DNA of 64,000 nucleotides from Niastella koreensis GR20-10 (GTDB lineage Bacteria > Bacteroidota > Bacteroidia > Chitinophagales > Chitinophagaceae): the NCBI RefSeq assembly GCF_000246855.1, contig NC_016609.1:8692744-8756743 (forward strand), written 5' to 3'. The position numbers were made by a program, and so were the translations under genes. The notes below the pieces were generated by a model. The model was given only the letters and a program-made list of their open reading frames with translations, did no database searches and was not told where the DNA came from. Below, one piece after another: positions 36,134-47,000 of this stretch. How positions within the stretch are numbered: position 1 is the first letter of the stretch; each line of letters begins with the position of its first letter.

Positions 36134-36178
36134 TATAACGCAGTTCGATTTACCCTAATTAAAACATTGGAATCTCCC

Positions 36179-39100
36179 ATGAAAATCTTTACACAAATAA
36201 GGAAAGGGATCGTCATGCCCAAAATGCTCATCGCAGTATTATGCTTGATGGTCCTGTTTACTCAAACGGCTTCGGCGCAACGCGTGTTCGCGCATCCTGG
36301 CATCAGCCACAAACGTTCCGACCTTGATCGTATGAAGTACATGGTGCAGGCAGGCAAAGAACCCTGGAAAACCTCTTTCACCAACTTTACCAAGAACCCA
36401 TACGCCAGTGCTACATATGTAGTACAGGGCGACCCAAGTATAACCATCCTGGTGGTAAATTCAACCGACGCCGGCTACAATTACGAAAAGTTCAAGTACG
36501 ATGCACTGGCTGCTTATTACAATGCCATCATGTGGTATATTACCGGCAATGATAAAAATGCGCAGAAAGCAGTACAGATCTTCAATGCATGGGTGAACCT
36601 CAAAAATATTAATTCTGGTGGAACGCAGGCGCTGGATGCAGGCCGGGTGATCTGGAAAATGCTGGAAGGCGCCGAGATCATTAAAAGTACCTACACCGGC
36701 TGGTCCACCAGCGATATTACAAAGTTTAAGTCAATGCTGGTATATCCTGGATATTCACAAACACAGGAACCAACAGCCGCTATCAATTCAGAAAATGTTA
36801 CTTTTTACTGGTACATGTACAATGGCGACCCCGGTCGTCATGGCAACCAGGGCCTTTTTGCCATGCGCGGTATTATGGCGATGGGAATTTTTATGGATAA
36901 TGAAGTGATGTACGATCGCGCACTGCGCTATTTAACCGGTCAACCCCACCGGGCAGATGATTTGCCTTATCCGCCCGGCCCCCGCTCAACAGGCGCAAGC
37001 CCTTCTTATACCAACGATTATTATGACGAGTATACTCCTACTTCTACAGTAGGTATAACTCCAGACTATGGTTACAATGAAACTATAGCCAACTACATCT
37101 GGGAAAATGGTCAGCCCCAGGAAGCATCCAGAGACCAGTCGCATACTGTTACAGGTGTAGCTATCATCAACACCCTGTGTGAGATGGCCTGGAACCAGGG
37201 TAACGATATGTATAGTTACCTCGATTACCGCCCATTGCTGGGTATCGAGTTTGGCATGCGCTACAATGCATCGCTCAACTATCCATTCCCCGATCAGCCA
37301 GCACCGTGGGAGCCTACTGCCGCCAGTGGTGAGTTCATTCAACGCAGAGACCGCAGTGGCCGCTGGTTCAGCAAAGCGATAAACCCTTATTCAGAAAAAG
37401 ACCTGACCCGGTTATTAAGAGGCACCAATTTCAAATTCAGCGAATATCCTTTCCATGAAATGGTGTTGGCCCACTACCGCGACCGGGTTGGTTTAAATCC
37501 CGACAGATACAAATGGTTACAACGGGTGTACGATATTTCAACCAGAGAGTCAGGTGTTGAAGGACAGGGTTTCCAGGTTGACTTCCCTGGTTGGGGTGGG
37601 TTGACCTTCCACAGAGCGGCTAACTGTCCTGGTGATCCCGTTGAATATGTAAATGGCCAGCCCGTTTACAGAATGAACCTGGTGCCCGGTAAAATTGAAG
37701 CGGAAAACTTTGACCACTTCACTGCCGATGGACAAGGTAAAGTATACAATGATAAAACAACTGCCAATACCGGCGGTCAGTACAGAACCAGTGAAGCCGT
37801 AGATATCACTACCTGTTCAGAAGGCGGCTACGCATTAACCGGTTTGGAAAGTGGCGAGTGGGTTAATTATACAATAGCAGTTCCCCAGGCAGGTACTTAT
37901 AAATTGAAAATGCGTTATTCGGCTGTTGCAGCAAATGGTGCTTTGAAAGTGGAGTTTGATGGCACAGACAGAACCGGTGCGTTTGGTGTGCCTTATGGCA
38001 GTGTGTTCTCAACAGGCGCCGATGACTGGCGCGAGATCACCGTGGGGTCAGCCTTCACCCTGCAGGCCGGTGTGCAAAGCATGCGTGTACTGATTGGTGG
38101 TACCAGCAATGCATTCAACATTAACAATTTCACCCTGGTATATGTAGGCAGCCTGCAGGCGCAAACGATCAACTTTGGTAATATTCCGGTAAAGAAAATG
38201 AGTGACCTCGAGTTTGATCCGGGCGCTACTGCTTCTTCAGGTTTGCCTGTTGCCTACACCAGTTCAAACCCGGCTGTTGCAACCATTGTAAATGGTAAAG
38301 TTCATATCATTGGTTCAGGTGTGGTAACCATTACGGCAGTTCAACCTGGTGATGATAACTATGCGGCCGCAGCCAACGTAGCCCAAACATTAACCATCAC
38401 GGGCATTGCAGCCGGCGACTATATGTCAACGGGAAATATGGCCTGGAATGGTGGTACCTGGAACATCTCCGATGGAAATGGCGGAATAAGTGGCACCACC
38501 ACTACGGCGCCCACCAGTGGTATCAATGTGCATATAATGCCGGGACATACCGTCACCCTCGCCACTACGGCGGGGGTCAGTAAAAATCTTACAGTTTACA
38601 CCGGAGCTACCTTGTTACAACAGGTAGCTCTTACGGTTTCTGGATTAACCGTTATCAGCGGAACAGAAACCATGTCAAATACCCTTACTGTAAATGATTT
38701 CAGTATTACCGATTCCGGAGTAGTAGCATCATTGACAGCACCTGCCGGTAGTGTACAAAGCCTGATCACCAACAAGGCCACAACCATTGCTGTCAATGGC
38801 CGGTTGGGTGCGCCTGCCGGTTCTGCTGTAGCCACTGTTGGGTCCGGTATCCGCATTTTTGTGAACGCTACAGGTACTACCACCTTTACCGGTGATGGGG
38901 TGGTGAACATTGCCCGCTTTTCCACCAACTCTGCCCAAAGCGGCGCCCAGGATATCGTGATCGATATAGACATGGAACTCCGTAACTATGCAGGTTCCTC
39001 AGTTGCCAGTCTTACCCTGCAAAACGGAAATAACGGAACAGGGATTAAATCCCTTACCATTAATGAAGGAAAAACGGTTACCCTGAATGGTGATAAGGGG

Positions 39101-41395
39101 CTGGGAGCTTTCCACGGACAATACGGCACCGGGTATGGCTTCAGTACCTATAATAATACGGGCGGCAGCATGACCTATAATATTAATGGAACACTCGATT
39201 GCTCCAATGCACAGTTTAACCTGCTTACCAATCAGCAGTCTGCAAACAATGAACTTACAGTGAATGTAAATGGTGTACTGAAACTCGGTTCTGCCGTACG
39301 GTTGTTCCGTTTTCTGGGAACACAAAAGATCAGTGTGAATGTAGGCGATACTGCTTTTGTAGATGGATCTTCCACCGCCTTGAACCTGAGCCCTGTCACC
39401 AGCGGCCAGAGTATAAACGGCAGTAACTTTACCGGCACTGCTGCTGTAGCAACAGGTTTGGGCGGCGTAACTTTTAACGCCAATAATCCCGTAGTGGGCA
39501 CTTATTCATTTGCAGGTAGTGGTGGTTCGGGCTATGTGACGGCTCCGGCTGTATTGTTTACAGGCGGCACCTTGTCAACCAGCACAGCCCCAACTTATGC
39601 AGTGGCCAATCTTACCAATGGCGTTGTTACGGGTATAACCGTAATTTCAACTGGTACGTATAGCGTAAAACCAACCGGTTTGCAATTTGTAGGCGGGGGC
39701 GCACCAACACAATGGTTTGCCATGAAGGGTGATAATCAGTCGGGAACCTTCATCCGCCTTACAAATGCCGGTGTGGAAACGCCATTCTGGATCGGGGCTG
39801 GTGACAGCTATAACCCGGTAACCGTGAAACCTGCAACAGGTACGGTTTTTACTGCGAATGTAAAACAGGGAGGTCTGGTAGTAGGTGCAGCATATGAAAG
39901 CGCCGCTATCAACAAAAGCTGGAGTATTGAGCCAGCCATTGCTTCTGCTACAGACCTTACGTTTGGATACAATACTGCCGATGCCAATGCGCAATGTAAT
40001 GTTGCCGCTGCTATGCGCCTGGTAACCGGTAACGCAGCCACACTTACGAACGTTCAGGCCGCACCCGCTACACCGGTAACTTCACCCTCAACCGGCTATC
40101 AGGTGAGTTTCGCCGGGACAAACAACTTCCCCGTATTTAATTTATTGAATACCGGGAAACAAACCATTTCATTCGGTCCGTTGCAACCTGTTATAGTAAC
40201 AGATGCCGATTTTGACGGAGGCGCCACAAGCACCTCAGCTTTACCAATACAATATACCAGCTCCGACAGTTCCGTGGCTACTATTGTAAACGGTAAAATT
40301 CATATCGTATCAGCAGGTAAAGTAACCATCACTGCCTCGCAAAATGGTGATGTGTACTACCTGGGCGCCGACAGTGTTGCCAGCTTACTTACCATTAACA
40401 AGGCTTTCTTTGTTGATGGGGATAACGATGGGTTAGGTGCAGGCGCAGCCGTATTATTTACGCAGAATGATGCTCCGGCCGGTTACTCAGCCGACAGCAC
40501 AGACTGTAACGATAATGACGCTGCCGTTCAGAAACCGCTGTTGTATTATGTAGATGCCGATCATGATGGCTTTGGTTCAAAAACGGCTGCTTCGTTTTGT
40601 TCCTCAACCCCGCCTGTTGGTTATGCAGCCAACAACCTGGATTGTGATGATACAAAATTATTGTATGCGGATAAGGATGGTGACGGATTGGGCTCGGGTG
40701 CTCCTGTAGCCTGTGGGGTAGCCAACAACACAGATTGCGACGACACCAACCCCGTTCAATTAACAGTTACCATCCCTGATGTATACATGATAGGGCCCGG
40801 TACTACCGGGAATAATACCATTTACGTTGGGTATGGTTCTTCTTCACTGCTGCTGGTAGCCAAACCTGCAGGTGGTACTGCTCCGTATAGCTACAAATGG
40901 AGCACGAACAAGAATACCCAGTCCATCACGGTTACCACAGCCGGTACCTACAGCGTAACCATCACCGACGCCAAAGGATGCAGCACTTCCACTTCGATCC
41001 GCATTGAATCTGTAGATGTAACATGCGGCCTCCAGGATGAAAAAGTGATGGTGTGCCACAATGGCCATAGCCAGTGCGTAGCACAATCGGCTGTAGCAAA
41101 CCTCCTGAAAAATGGAGACAAACTGGGTTATTGCAACGATAATGATGCTGTCTCGGATATTACCGCTTATCCCAACCCGGTAATAGGCAATCATTTTGTA
41201 GTAAAAACACCAGATTATTTTATCAACAAGCAGATCACGGTAACCCTTACCGACCTGCTTGGTAAAGTAGTGTATCAAAAAACGGTAATGAATATTTCCG
41301 GTACTATAGATGTACAGCTTAACGGAAATGTTAAGTTGGGGATCTACGTGTTGAAAGTAAACAACATGGCAGTAACTAAATTGGTCATACTATAA
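36179..41395 (+). CDS. Secreted multidomain alginate-lyase-family enzyme with T9SS sorting tail
   Basis: This 1738-residue exported enzyme has a signal peptide (MKIFTQIRKGIVMPKMLIAV, to SAQ). Residues ~36-480 form an alginate-lyase-family (alpha/alpha toroid) domain: HPGISHKRSDLDRMKYMVQ and RDQSHTVTGVAIINTLCEMA, shared with the lipoprotein at 50785. Then a CBM6/35-like domain (VPGKIEAENFDHF, ~498-657), two related Ig-like domains (QTINFGNIPVKKMSDLEFD at ~660; QTISFGPLQPVIVTDADFD at ~1326), a long beta-rich region between them, calcium-type repeats (FVDGDNDGLGAG, DADHDGFGS, DKDGDGLGSG), a SprB-like strand (SITVTTAGTYSVTITDAKGC), a Cys-rich MVCHNGHSQC motif and a type A T9SS sorting domain (ITAYPNPVIGN to KLVIL). 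It is likely secreted to cut a uronic-acid polysaccharide; the exact substrate is open. Confidence 0.88.
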   Translation: MKIFTQIRKGIVMPKMLIAVLCLMVLFTQTASAQRVFAHPGISHKRSDLDRMKYMVQAGKEPWKTSFTNFTKNPYASATYVVQGDPSITILVVNSTDAGYNYEKFKYDALAAYYNAIMWYITGNDKNAQKAVQIFNAWVNLKNINSGGTQALDAGRVIWKMLEGAEIIKSTYTGWSTSDITKFKSMLVYPGYSQTQEPTAAINSENVTFYWYMYNGDPGRHGNQGLFAMRGIMAMGIFMDNEVMYDRALRYLTGQPHRADDLPYPPGPRSTGASPSYTNDYYDEYTPTSTVGITPDYGYNETIANYIWENGQPQEASRDQSHTVTGVAIINTLCEMAWNQGNDMYSYLDYRPLLGIEFGMRYNASLNYPFPDQPAPWEPTAASGEFIQRRDRSGRWFSKAINPYSEKDLTRLLRGTNFKFSEYPFHEMVLAHYRDRVGLNPDRYKWLQRVYDISTRESGVEGQGFQVDFPGWGGLTFHRAANCPGDPVEYVNGQPVYRMNLVPGKIEAENFDHFTADGQGKVYNDKTTANTGGQYRTSEAVDITTCSEGGYALTGLESGEWVNYTIAVPQAGTYKLKMRYSAVAANGALKVEFDGTDRTGAFGVPYGSVFSTGADDWREITVGSAFTLQAGVQSMRVLIGGTSNAFNINNFTLVYVGSLQAQTINFGNIPVKKMSDLEFDPGATASSGLPVAYTSSNPAVATIVNGKVHIIGSGVVTITAVQPGDDNYAAAANVAQTLTITGIAAGDYMSTGNMAWNGGTWNISDGNGGISGTTTTAPTSGINVHIMPGHTVTLATTAGVSKNLTVYTGATLLQQVALTVSGLTVISGTETMSNTLTVNDFSITDSGVVASLTAPAGSVQSLITNKATTIAVNGRLGAPAGSAVATVGSGIRIFVNATGTTTFTGDGVVNIARFSTNSAQSGAQDIVIDIDMELRNYAGSSVASLTLQNGNNGTGIKSLTINEGKTVTLNGDKGLGAFHGQYGTGYGFSTYNNTGGSMTYNINGTLDCSNAQFNLLTNQQSANNELTVNVNGVLKLGSAVRLFRFLGTQKISVNVGDTAFVDGSSTALNLSPVTSGQSINGSNFTGTAAVATGLGGVTFNANNPVVGTYSFAGSGGSGYVTAPAVLFTGGTLSTSTAPTYAVANLTNGVVTGITVISTGTYSVKPTGLQFVGGGAPTQWFAMKGDNQSGTFIRLTNAGVETPFWIGAGDSYNPVTVKPATGTVFTANVKQGGLVVGAAYESAAINKSWSIEPAIASATDLTFGYNTADANAQCNVAAAMRLVTGNAATLTNVQAAPATPVTSPSTGYQVSFAGTNNFPVFNLLNTGKQTISFGPLQPVIVTDADFDGGATSTSALPIQYTSSDSSVATIVNGKIHIVSAGKVTITASQNGDVYYLGADSVASLLTINKAFFVDGDNDGLGAGAAVLFTQNDAPAGYSADSTDCNDNDAAVQKPLLYYVDADHDGFGSKTAASFCSSTPPVGYAANNLDCDDTKLLYADKDGDGLGSGAPVACGVANNTDCDDTNPVQLTVTIPDVYMIGPGTTGNNTIYVGYGSSSLLLVAKPAGGTAPYSYKWSTNKNTQSITVTTAGTYSVTITDAKGCSTSTSIRIESVDVTCGLQDEKVMVCHNGHSQCVAQSAVANLLKNGDKLGYCNDNDAVSDITAYPNPVIGNHFVVKTPDYFINKQITVTLTDLLGKVVYQKTVMNISGTIDVQLNGNVKLGIYVLKVNNMAVTKLVIL

Positions 41396-41412
41396 TTAAA
41401 AAGTAAGATTTC

Positions 41413-41457
41413 AAAAAGAAAGGGCCCCGACAGTATCGTCGGGGCCCTTTCTTTTTA
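41413..41457 (+). terminator. Rho-independent terminator after the secreted lyase
   Basis: A 19-bp stem (AAAAAGAAAGGGCCCCGAC with its complement) around a short AGTATC loop, ending in a T run, closes the sigma-1/FecR-1/lyase unit. The A-rich left arm allows some action on the reverse strand too. Confidence 0.9.
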
Positions 41458-41605
41458 TTGATAATTTAATCTCCTGTCAGTAATAAACATATGCCGTTAT
41501 ACGTTGCCGGTATTTTAAATTATAATTATATAACCCATAAAGTGGATATCGGTATGCCACTAATTGGTTTTTGTATTATTTTTACCGCTAAGTATTTGGT
41601 CTTAT

Positions 41606-42199
41606 TTGGAAGAAGTTGTAGTCCATACAGATGAAACATTACTCTCTCTGGTAGCCGATGATGACAAAGAAGCATTTACCATGCTGTATCGTCGTTATTG
41701 GGAATCGCTGTTTGCTACCGCCGCCAGAGCGCTTCGCTCAAAAACCGATGCTGCCGACCTGGTTCAGGATATTTTCCTTTCTATCTGGAACCGCCGCCAC
41801 GATCTCCGGATCAACGGTTCGCTGGGGGCTTACCTGCATACCAGTGTCAGGTACAATGTCATAAAGTATATTGAAAAGAATATTACCCGCCGCGATTATC
41901 TTGTTCTGCTTACCGAGGTGCTTGTTCATTCTCAGCCACCCGATGCTGAATCGCAAATTCAAATAAAGGAATTGCAACACACCATTCAGTCGGCCGTTGA
42001 ACAAATGCCGAAGAAAATGCGAGAAGTTTATCAGCTTAGCCGTAAACATCATCTGAGTCATAAAGAAATTGCCGAACGCCTCGACATTTCAGATGAAACA
42101 GTAAAGAAGCATATACAACATGCTTTGCAAATTATTAAAACAGCCATCAGTCTGAACGCTTCTACATTTGCGGTTTTGTTGCTGCAGTATTTGAAGTAG
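41606..42199 (+). CDS. ECF RNA polymerase sigma factor (sigma-2)
   Basis: This 197-residue ECF sigma factor has region 2 (AFTMLYRRYWESLFATAARA, ADLVQDIFLSIWNRR, SLGAYLHTSVRYNVIKY) and region 4 (VEQMPKKMREVYQLSRKHHL and LDISDETVKKHIQHALQIIK). It differs from sigma-1 but belongs to the same Bacteroidota group. The start is a TTG at 41606, where the sequence begins LEEVVVHTDETLLSLV; an upstream in-frame TTG (41564) adds a hydrophobic stretch that does not fit the family. FecR-2 follows after 148 nt, then the STN-type SusC, which fits trans-envelope signalling: glycan at SusC, FecR-2, sigma-2, operon induction. Confidence 0.93.
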   Translation: MEEVVVHTDETLLSLVADDDKEAFTMLYRRYWESLFATAARALRSKTDAADLVQDIFLSIWNRRHDLRINGSLGAYLHTSVRYNVIKYIEKNITRRDYLVLLTEVLVHSQPPDAESQIQIKELQHTIQSAVEQMPKKMREVYQLSRKHHLSHKEIAERLDISDETVKKHIQHALQIIKTAISLNASTFAVLLLQYLK

Positions 42200-42347
42200 T
42201 AAGCGTAAAAATACGATTGTTTTTAACCGATCCGGGTAAGGTATGCCTGCGTCCCGGCTGCCGGCAAAAAAAAATATAATTTTTATACCCCCTCGGGTCT
42301 TTCTGCCGGACAGTATATACGTTGCCCGAATTTTTATATGCCAGATT

Positions 42348-43556
42348 ATGAATCAAACACAGGCAACTGATCTATTAAATAGATACAGTAGCGGAAATTG
42401 TACGGTTGAAGAGCAGCAGCTTGTTGAAGCATGGTACCAGGAACTGGTAAATACCGGTGAGCTGGAATATGGAGAACGCGAAAAGGAATCAATTCAGGAA
42501 GCCATTGAAACAGGGTTACTGCAAAGTATCTCAACCGGGGAAGAACCTTATGCGGAGTTTCCGGAGTATGCCCCGGTTCGTCGAATGCACAGAACCTGGT
42601 GGGCTGCGGCTGCCATCCTGGTATGTTTATCAGGTACTGTCTTCTATTTGCTGAATAAAAGGGCATCAACAGAACTGGCGAAAGGTGAGTCAACATTAAA
42701 GAACGATATAGAGCCGGGCAGCAATAAAGCGGTGCTTACCCTGTCGAATGGCAAAACCATCCTGCTCGATGACGCCGCAAATGGGGTAGTGGCGCAGGAG
42801 GGAAAAGCAAAAGTGGTAAAATCCGGTGATGGAAAACTGGTGTATTCATCCGACAACAGTAGCCTGGAAGGCCCATTGTCGTATAATACGCTGGCGACTC
42901 CCCGCAAAGGACAATACCAGTTGCGGTTACCCGATGGAACAAAAGTGTGGTTGAACTCAGAATCTTCTATCCATTACCCCACCGGGTTCAGGGGCAAGGA
43001 AAGAAGAGTACAAATTACGGGCGAAGCCTATTTTGAAGTTACGCACGATAAAGAGATGCCCTTTGTTGTAGAAAAAGGGGATATGCAGGTGGAAGTGTTG
43101 GGCACCCACTTTGATGTAAATGCTTATAACGACGAAAGCGCCATTCGTACTACGTTGTTGCAGGGGAGCGTGAAGGTGAGAATCGGCAATTCCCGACAAG
43201 TCGGGACGGTCAGGCAATCGGCAATCGGCAATCAATCGGTGATATTGAAACCTGGCCAGCAGGTATCCCTATCCCAAACATCCCAGCTATCCCATCCCAT
43301 CCCAGTTCAGACGGATGAGATAATGGCCTGGAAAAACGGTTTATTTCATTTTGAAAGTGCAGATATAAAAACGGTAATGCGACAGTTGGCAAGATGGTAT
43401 GATGTAGATGTAGTTTATGAGGGGGCTGCTGTTAAGAATGATCCCTTGTTTGTTGAAATTTCAAGGAACACCAGATTATCAGATGTATTGAAAGTTTTGC
43501 AGGAGTCGGGAAGTGCGAAATTCACCATCCAGGGGAGAAAGATCATTGTTAAATAA
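42348..43556 (+). CDS. FecR-type anti-sigma factor (FecR-2)
   Basis: This 402-residue anti-sigma factor has the same plan as FecR-1: cytosolic helices (QATDLLNRYSSGNCTVEEQQ), one membrane helix (WWAAAAILVCLSGTVFYLL), FecR domain (GQYQLRLPDGTKVWLNSESS, ITGEAYFEVTH) and a C-terminal STN-like domain (FESADIKTVMRQLARWYDVD). It receives the signal from the STN domain of the SusC at 44034. An in-frame 60-bp palindromic insertion (43180-43239) lies between KVRI and ILKPGQQ, giving the peptide GNSRQVGTVRQSAIGNQS. I chose the ATG at 42348, as the upstream codons do not fit the family. Confidence 0.93.
   Translation: MNQTQATDLLNRYSSGNCTVEEQQLVEAWYQELVNTGELEYGEREKESIQEAIETGLLQSISTGEEPYAEFPEYAPVRRMHRTWWAAAAILVCLSGTVFYLLNKRASTELAKGESTLKNDIEPGSNKAVLTLSNGKTILLDDAANGVVAQEGKAKVVKSGDGKLVYSSDNSSLEGPLSYNTLATPRKGQYQLRLPDGTKVWLNSESSIHYPTGFRGKERRVQITGEAYFEVTHDKEMPFVVEKGDMQVEVLGTHFDVNAYNDESAIRTTLLQGSVKVRIGNSRQVGTVRQSAIGNQSVILKPGQQVSLSQTSQLSHPIPVQTDEIMAWKNGLFHFESADIKTVMRQLARWYDVDVVYEGAAVKNDPLFVEISRNTRLSDVLKVLQESGSAKFTIQGRKIIVK
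43180..43239. repeat. Palindromic element inside FecR-2
   Basis: AATCGGCAAT, the palindrome TCCCGACAAGTCGGGA (43191-43206), and then three CGGCAAT/AGGCAAT words form a block of about 60 bp, in frame, at the position matching the insertion in FecR-1. The flanking word AATCGGCAAT is shared. Confidence 0.65.
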
Positions 43557-44033
43557 CCCCATCTAATATGTGTATCCTATTTGAGACCATCCCTGCAAAA
43601 AACAGGGAATTCAAAACCTATGAAAAAGGGCTCCATCGCAGTATGGAAGCCGGCGCCATACCATTGAGCGCCTACAACAAAAAACCTTACGCAAGCCTGG
43701 CTGCAACATATTCTTGCCCTGTGCAGCTGAACAACGATTCTTATTTAAAATATTGACGAAAGCAGCAGGTGCCCCTGTAATGCAGTTTGGTGCGGTATGT
43801 CCGTCACTGAATGAGCAATGGAGAAAGTATGCCTGAAAAAAACCGCCCCGACTGCAATCGGTGCGGTTGATAAAAATTCAGGCTAATGCAATAGAAGACT
43901 CTATATCCTTATTGTTAACCCAAAACAGCCCTGACTGCAACATCAGGGTGCTAAATCCAAATTTATGTATTTAATTCATTGCCTCCACCGCTATTTGCGG
44001 GAAATAAAGGTGGGGCGTAAAGAACTGATCGTA
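43557..44033 (+). promoter_or_regulatory. Long FecR-2 to SusC leader with hairpins
   Basis: No convincing gene is present in these 477 nt; a 62-codon frame (43568-43756) has no recognisable features. Two stem-loops share the loop word CTGCAA: one at 43841-43868 (AACCGCCCCGA with one mismatch) and one at 43931-43956 (short CCCTGA/TCAGGG core). A third small one lies near 43597 (CCCTG/CAGGG). They could attenuate transcription before SusC or be decayed palindromic repeats. Confidence 0.4.
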
Positions 44034-47000
44034 ATGAATTACCTAACCATTTTTCTATTAGCCACCTGTTTACAGCTTTCAGCCGGCGTGTATGCCCAAA
44101 AGGTTACTTTGTCTGGTGAGAACATTTCCCTGAAATATGTCTTTAGTGAAATTAAAAAGCAAACCGGGTATACGTTTGTTTACAGAGAAGTTTTATTGCA
44201 ACGTGCCGGAAAGGTTAACATAAATGTGCGCAACGCTTCTATTCAACAGGTACTTGATATTTGTTTCAGAAACCAACCGCTTTCCTATAGCATCATCAAT
44301 AACAATATAGTTGTTGTAAAAGAAGCGGCGGTAGTAGCCCCGCCAGCAGTGGTGGCAGCGGAGAAACCGGTAATGGCGAAAGCCCCTCCAATAAAAATTA
44401 CCGGGGTTATCTTGGCTGAAAACGGCACGCCGCTGCAAAACGCCAACGTAAGTGAAAAAGGGAAGTTGAATTCCGTTATCACAAAAACCGATGGTACGTT
44501 TACCATGATGGTAGAAGGGCCACAAGCAGTACTGGTTATCTCTTATGTAGGCTTCGATGATAAACTGGTGCCGGTCGGCGATCAAACGGAACTCATCATT
44601 AAATTAACCACTACCCAGTCGCCAATGGAAGAGCAGGTAGTAGTTGGTTATGGTACCTCAAAAAAAGCAACTGTTACCGGCGCCCTGGAACCAGTTGCCA
44701 ATAAAACATTTGACAGCAGAGCGGTAACCAACCCCGCCCTCGCCTTACAAGGTACTACTCCTGGGTTGGTGATTACCAGAACATCTTCCCGCCCGGGTAA
44801 TGAAGACCTGGTTATGCAGATCCGTGGCGCTACTTCTATCAATGGCGGATCACCCCTGATCGTTATCGATGGCGTGCCTGTTGCCAGCCAGAATGCGTTC
44901 TTTACCATGAACCCAGATGATATTGAATCAGTGAACGTGTTGAAAGACGGTATGGCCGCCATTTTCGGTAGCCGTGCGGCCAATGGCGTTATCCTGATCA
45001 CTACCAAACGTGGTAAAGGCAAAACCAGGATCGATTATAATTTTAATGCGCGCATCAATACAATTGGTATCAAAACGCCTGCACCCAACATGCAGCAATA
45101 TGCTACCATGTGGATAGATGCCAATAAAGAAGAAATAAAACCCAACTACTGGGGATGGGCATCGCTCGATAACCTGCAGAAAATGCAGAAGGGACAGGAA
45201 GGGATCTATCATACTGATAATTGGGGTGATGTTTTCATTGGTAATGCCAACCGTTTTGATGAATTATTCGCAACCCGCGTTTCTCAGCAACACACATTGG
45301 GTATTTCAGGGTCTACCGATAAAACAGCGTATCGGTTATCTGCCGGTTATGCCGATAACCAGGGACCCCTGGCTACCTCCTACGATGGCCGCAAGCAATA
45401 TAACCTGCGCCTGAATTACGATTACAAACTGACCGAAAAGGTGAAGCTGCAAACAGGTGTAACCTATCAGAAAGATATTACATCCGGCCCTTCAAGTGGC
45501 CTGCGGATGGACCTGATCGCCTATGACCCGCCCTTTTTTCCAGCCAAAAACCCATATGGTGAATGGTATGCTAACTTCAATACAGCCGGTAACAGGAACT
45601 CCACTGCAGCAACTACCGATGGCGGAAGAGATATTAAAGCAAACGACCTGGTAAGGGTTGACATAAAAGGTACTGCCGAATTATATAAAGGACTGGAAGC
45701 GGAAGCCACAGCATCTATACAGTCAAATCAATTACGGTTGGATAATTACCAGCTTACCGTTCCTATGTATCAGTGGGATGGAACACCGGCTGAGGAAAAG
45801 ATAAATCCTGAATCAAACATCCGGGCCGAATCTGACCAGACATTGTATCAGAACTACAGCGCTATCTTGAGATACACCAAAACATTTGGCGGCCATCGCA
45901 TCATTGCCATGGGTGGTATCAATGCTGAGAAAAGCTCATTTAAAGGACTGTATGCTTATCGCACCAATATAGAATCAAATGGGGTGTATGATCTGAACGT
46001 AGCACCCAAAGATTACGTAGAAGGAAACGGCGGCCGTAACGAATGGGGTTTGTATTCCTATATCGGCCGTTTGAACTATAGCTTCAGAGGCAAATACCTG
46101 GTAGAGATGTTAGGACGCCGTGACGGATCATCACGTTTTGCCCCAGGGTATAAATGGTCGAACTTTTATGATGTTTCTGCAGGCTGGGTATTGACCAATG
46201 AAAATTTTATCAGGGACCTGAATTTGTACCTGCTGAATTACCTGAAGATCCGTGGCGGTTATGGGGTAATGGGTAACAACGTTAACATCGATCTGTACGA
46301 TTATATTTCCAACGTGGTGATCGGTAACAGCATCTTTGGAAGCACCCCTGCCATTCAAAGCGCTGCCAGCCTGGCCCGTAATGGTCTTACTTCACCCGAT
46401 CGTACCTGGGAGCAGGTGAAAATGGCGAACATAGGTGTTGACCTGGTGATGTTGAACAACCGCCTGAATGGCCGTTTTGATTATTATAAGAAAAAGAACG
46501 ATGGCATGTTGATCAACGTAGTATATCCTGGTGTATTGGGTGGCGATGCTCCTCAAACAAACAGCGGGGTATTGGAAGTGAAAGGATGGGAAGCTATGCT
46601 GGGCTGGCACGATAAGATCGGGAAAGACTTCAGTTATAATGTTTCGGTTAATGTTTCCGACAGCCGCAACAAACTGGTGGCGTACGACGGCGCCATTCTG
46701 CCAACTCCCGGTTTGAACCAGGCAGTAATAGGCAGGCCCTTGAACTCCTGGTATATGTACAAAACAAGAGGCTTTTTGGCAGATCAGAAAACTGTTGACC
46801 TGTTTTACGATAAATATACTGCCATTGCACAAGGCAATATTCCTGCAAGAACTGATGACCAGGTGCTGCGTCCTGGCGATACCCGCAAAATGGATGTAAA
46901 TAAAGACGGAGTTATTGACCAGAATGACGTAAGCTTCAAAGGTGATGCCGCTCCTCACTATACATTCGGATTGACCCTGGGCGCCTCCTGGAAAAACATT

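Noticed and set aside
43568-43756. 62-codon frame in the FecR-2/SusC gap
   Set aside because: No signal peptide, no family pattern and no clear start signal; described only as part of the leader.
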